Below are positions 60,903-64,000 of a stretch of DNA of 64,000 nucleotides, one piece after another; within the stretch, counting starts at the first letter, position 1, and each line of letters starts with the position of its first letter. Under the pieces are notes generated by a model. It worked only from the letters and a program-made list of their open reading frames with translations, had not been told where the DNA came from and made no database searches. The stretch lies in assembly GCA_008011715.2 (NCBI GenBank), contig CP136508.1, positions 2,976,001 through 3,040,000 of the forward strand, in the 5' to 3' direction. Source of the stretch: [Empedobacter] haloabium (GTDB lineage Bacteria; Pseudomonadota; Gammaproteobacteria; Burkholderiales; Burkholderiaceae_D). Both the position numbers and the translations under genes were made by a program.

Positions 60903-63900
60903 ATGTTTGAGCGCATTATTCGTTTCGCCATCGAGCACCGCTGGCTGGTCATGCTGGCCGTGTTCGCGATGGCGGCCATCGGCGTGTACAGCTATCAGAA
61001 GCTGCCCATCGATGCCGTCCCGGACATTACCAACGTCCAGGTCCAGATCAACACCTCGGCACCGGGCTACTCGCCACTCGAAGTTGAGCAGCGGGTGACC
61101 TTCCCGATCGAGACCGTGATGGCCGGCCTGCCGCATCTGGAGCAGACGCGCTCGCTGTCGCGGTACGGCCTGTCGCAGGTCACCGTGATTTTCGAGGACG
61201 GTACCGACATCTACTTCGCGCGCCAGCTCGTCAACCAGCGCATCCAGGAAGCGCGCGAAAACCTGCCGTCCGGCGTCACACCGATGATGGGCCCCATTTC
61301 CACGGGGCTGGGAGAGATCTACCTGTGGACCGTTGAAAGCGAACCTGGCGCGAAGAAGCCCGACGGCACGCAGTACACCCCCACCGATTTGCGCGAGGTG
61401 CAGGACTGGATCATCAAACCCCAGCTGCGCCAGGTCCGTGGCGTCACCGAAATCAACTCGATCGGCGGGTTCGCCAAGGAGTATCACATCACGCCCGACC
61501 CGGGCAAGCTCAGTTCGTATGGCCTGACGCTGCAACAGGTCGTCGCAGCCGTCGAGCGCAACAACGGCAATGTCGGCGCCGGCTACATCGAGCAGCGCGG
61601 GGAGCAGTTCCTGATCCGCGCTCCCGGCCAGGTCAGGACACTGGACGATATCCGCAACACGATCCTGACGAACGTGACGGGGGTTCCCATCCGTGTCCGC
61701 GACGTGGCCAGCGTCGATCTGGGCGCCGAGCTGCGTACCGGCGCGGCGACCGAGAACGGCCGCGAAGTGGTGCTCGGTACCGTATTCATGCTGATCGGTG
61801 AAAACAGCCGCACCGTCGCCCAGGCCGTGGCCGAGAAGATGGTGGCCGTCAACCGAACGCTGCCCAAAGGGATTCACGCCGTGCCGGTGTATGACCGGAC
61901 GGTGCTTGTCGACAAGGCCATCGCCACGGTCAAGAAGAACCTGCTGGAAGGCGCGGTGCTCGTCATCGCCATCCTGTTCCTCTTCCTCGGCAATTTCCGC
62001 GCGGCGCTCATCACCGCCATGGTGATTCCGCTGGCGATGCTGTTTACCTTCACGGGAATGGTCACCTATCGGGTCAGTGCCAACCTGATGAGCCTGGGCG
62101 CGCTCGACTTCGGCATCATCATCGACGGCGCTGTCGTCATTGTCGAGAACTGCGTGCGCCGGCTGGCCCACGCCCAAGAGCATCACCGTCGCAACCTGAC
62201 ACTGCAGGAGCGCTTCCACGAGGTGTTTGCGGCGGCGCGCGAGTCCCGGCGGCCGCTGCTGTTCGGCCAGTTGATCATCATGGTCGTGTACCTGCCGATC
62301 TTCGCGCTGTCCGGCGTCGAGGGGAAGATGTTCCATCCGATGGCGTTTGCCGTCGTTGCCGCCCTGCTTGGGGCGATGATCCTGTCTGTGACGTTCATTC
62401 CCGCGGCGGTGGCACTGTTCATCGGCAAGCGGGTGGCGGAAAAAGAAAATCGCTTGATGGGCTGGGCACGCCGCGCGTACGAGCCGATGCTTGAAAAGGT
62501 GCTCCGCAATACCGCGCTTGTCATTACCAGCGCCGTGGTGCTGATATGCCTGTGCGGCTTGCTGGCGTCAAAGCTGGGGAGCGAATTCGTGCCCAGCCTT
62601 AACGAAGGCGATATCGCGCTGCAGTCACTGCGCATACCGGCGACGAGCCTGACGCAATCGCTCGACATGCAAAAGCGCATCGAAAGCGGCCTGAAGGCGA
62701 AGTTCCCGGAAATCGATCGCGTCTTCGCCCGCACCGGTACAGCGGAAATCGCTTCCGATCCGATGCCGCAAAATATCTCGGACGGTTACGTGATGTTCAA
62801 GCCCGAGAGCGCCTGGCCTGCGCCGAGAAAGACGCGTGCGGAACTGGTCGAGGCGATCCAGAAGGAAGCGGGGCGGTATGCAGGCAATGCGTACGAATTC
62901 TCGCAACCGATCCAGCTGCGATTCAATGAACTGATCTCCGGTGTGCGCAGCGATGTCGCCGTCAAGTTGTACGGTGACGACATGGATGTGCTTGCCGCGA
63001 CGGGGCAACGCATTGCCGAGGTACTGCAACGCGTGCCCGGCGCCGTCGAGGTAAAAGTCGAACAAACGGGCGGCCTGCCGATGTTGACGGTGCAGATCGA
63101 TCGCGAGAAGACCGCGCGGTACGGCCTCAACATCGCCGATGTGCAGGAGACGCTGGCCATCGCAACCGGCGGCAAGGAGGCTGGCACGATGTTCGAGGGT
63201 GACCGGCGATTCGACATCGTGGTACGCCTGCCGGAACAGCGGCGCACGGATCTCGACACGCTGCGGCGCCTGCCGATCTCGTTGCCTGTCGCGTCGCCTT
63301 CGGCCGCCCAGTCCTTTATCCCGCTCGGCGAAGTGGCAACCCTGACGTTCGCGCCCGGGCCCAATCAGATCAGCAGGGAAAACGGCAAGCGGCGCATCGT
63401 TATCAGCGCCAATGTCCGTGGCCGCGATATCGGCAGCTTCGTGCCGGAGGCCGAACAGACAATCCAGAAGAGTGTGGTCATCCCGGCAGGCTACTGGATG
63501 AGCTGGGGCGGTACGTTCGAGCAGCTTCAGTCCGCGACGCAGAGGCTGCAGGTTGTCGTCCCGCTCGCGCTTTTCCTCGTGTTTACGCTGCTGTTCGTCA
63601 TGTTTAACAACGTCAAGGACGGCTTGCTCGTGTTCACCGGCATTCCCTTTGCGTTGACCGGCGGCGTGATTGCCCTGGCCCTGCGCGATATCCCGATGTC
63701 GATATCGGCTGCAGTCGGGTTCATCGCGCTGTCCGGGGTCGCTGTCCTCAACGGCCTGGTAATGATTTCCTTCATCCGCTCGTTGCGCGAAGAAGGAATG
63801 CCGCTGGAACGGGCCATCCGGGAAGGAGCACTGACGCGGTTGCGTCCCGTCCTGATGACGGCCCTGGTCGCCTCGCTGGGCTTCGTTCCGATGGCGTTGG

Positions 63901-64000
63901 CAACGGGCACGGGCGCAGAGGTGCAGCGGCCGCTGGCCACTGTCGTCATCGGTGGCATCTTGTCATCGACCGCCTTGACACTGCTGGTGTTGCCGCTGCT
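60903..64000 (+). CDS. czcA: CzcA heavy-metal RND transporter, 3' truncated by window edge
   Basis: The open frame runs to the right edge with no stop (1,032 codons seen). It begins MFERIIRFAIEHRWLVML, the HME-RND N-terminus. TM4 carries D402, D408 and E415 (LDFGIIIDGAVVIVEN), the exact residues needed for proton-coupled Zn/Co/Cd export by CzcA of Cupriavidus. The pattern of large periplasmic loops is intact. It completes a czcI-C-B-A cluster with the CadA ATPase, giving Cd/Zn/Co resistance. The last part of the gene lies beyond the window. Confidence 0.92.
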   Translation, partial: MFERIIRFAIEHRWLVMLAVFAMAAIGVYSYQKLPIDAVPDITNVQVQINTSAPGYSPLEVEQRVTFPIETVMAGLPHLEQTRSLSRYGLSQVTVIFEDGTDIYFARQLVNQRIQEARENLPSGVTPMMGPISTGLGEIYLWTVESEPGAKKPDGTQYTPTDLREVQDWIIKPQLRQVRGVTEINSIGGFAKEYHITPDPGKLSSYGLTLQQVVAAVERNNGNVGAGYIEQRGEQFLIRAPGQVRTLDDIRNTILTNVTGVPIRVRDVASVDLGAELRTGAATENGREVVLGTVFMLIGENSRTVAQAVAEKMVAVNRTLPKGIHAVPVYDRTVLVDKAIATVKKNLLEGAVLVIAILFLFLGNFRAALITAMVIPLAMLFTFTGMVTYRVSANLMSLGALDFGIIIDGAVVIVENCVRRLAHAQEHHRRNLTLQERFHEVFAAARESRRPLLFGQLIIMVVYLPIFALSGVEGKMFHPMAFAVVAALLGAMILSVTFIPAAVALFIGKRVAEKENRLMGWARRAYEPMLEKVLRNTALVITSAVVLICLCGLLASKLGSEFVPSLNEGDIALQSLRIPATSLTQSLDMQKRIESGLKAKFPEIDRVFARTGTAEIASDPMPQNISDGYVMFKPESAWPAPRKTRAELVEAIQKEAGRYAGNAYEFSQPIQLRFNELISGVRSDVAVKLYGDDMDVLAATGQRIAEVLQRVPGAVEVKVEQTGGLPMLTVQIDREKTARYGLNIADVQETLAIATGGKEAGTMFEGDRRFDIVVRLPEQRRTDLDTLRRLPISLPVASPSAAQSFIPLGEVATLTFAPGPNQISRENGKRRIVISANVRGRDIGSFVPEAEQTIQKSVVIPAGYWMSWGGTFEQLQSATQRLQVVVPLALFLVFTLLFVMFNNVKDGLLVFTGIPFALTGGVIALALRDIPMSISAAVGFIALSGVAVLNGLVMISFIRSLREEGMPLERAIREGALTRLRPVLMTALVASLGFVPMALATGTGAEVQRPLATVVIGGILSSTALTLLVLPL

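Noticed and set aside
1..64000. tRNA or rRNA genes as integration targets
   Set aside because: No cloverleaf with a GTTCRA arm and no rRNA sequence was recognised by eye at the island borders; a tRNAscan would settle this.

Overview
The window looks like chromosomal DNA of a GC-rich betaproteobacterium of the Oxalobacteraceae (Massilia/Telluria-like). This is inferred from the very GC-rich coding style, a PEP-CTERM/exosortase-type TPR protein (PrsT), a FeeM-like N-acyl amino acid synthase, the Anbu operon and a Czc metal efflux cluster. No rRNA, tRNA or CRISPR array was seen, so the taxonomy rests on gene content only.

Bases 1-35,900 are ordinary GC-rich chromosome. In order they hold: a FeeM-like synthase (cut by the left edge) and an FAD-linked oxidase; PrsT with a LuxR-type regulator; a Sel1-repeat lipoprotein, an Hpt protein and an alpha/beta hydrolase; a Fur-like box with a PepSY membrane protein; a complete 1,302-bp IS3-family element with a 3-bp target duplication, sitting in the centre of a long palindrome; a long minus-strand operon (ATP-grasp, alpha-E, transglutaminase, Anbu, response regulator, histidine kinase, then an LpqC-like esterase); CheD and an SDR; a pentapeptide-repeat/membrane protein pair; a TonB receptor and a second PepSY protein divergent around a near-perfect Fur box; a KfrA-like coiled-coil protein convergent with an active-looking tyrosine recombinase; a large BTAD/MalT-type regulator; and a subtilisin-like protease.

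From about 35,900 to 55,000 the base composition and gene content change to a mobile/defence island. It starts with a decayed IS256-family transposase fragment, then a two-gene Gabija-type defence system (GajA/GajB), a DUF2971 gene flanked by a direct repeat, and a Tn7-like transposition operon: TnsA-like, TnsB-like and TnsC-like genes, then a 931-aa protein joining a TniQ zinc-finger region to a tyrosine-recombinase domain that has lost its catalytic residues. After it come an arsH remnant, an orphan HicB-like gene, a kilobase of regulatory-looking palindromes, and a second tyrosine recombinase / DUF4238 / KfrA-like locus.

From 55,051 to the right edge is a cadmium/zinc/cobalt resistance cluster: a CadR-type MerR regulator, its 19-bp-spacer promoter, a CadA/ZntA P-type ATPase, then czcI, czcC, czcB and czcA (cut by the right edge). 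It may be cargo of the Tn7-like element, since the element's far end is not visible.

The most notable feature is the TniQ-recombinase fusion as the likely target selector of the Tn7-like element. Its inactivated recombinase half resembles the active-looking recombinase 17 kb away that is paired with a KfrA-like protein.
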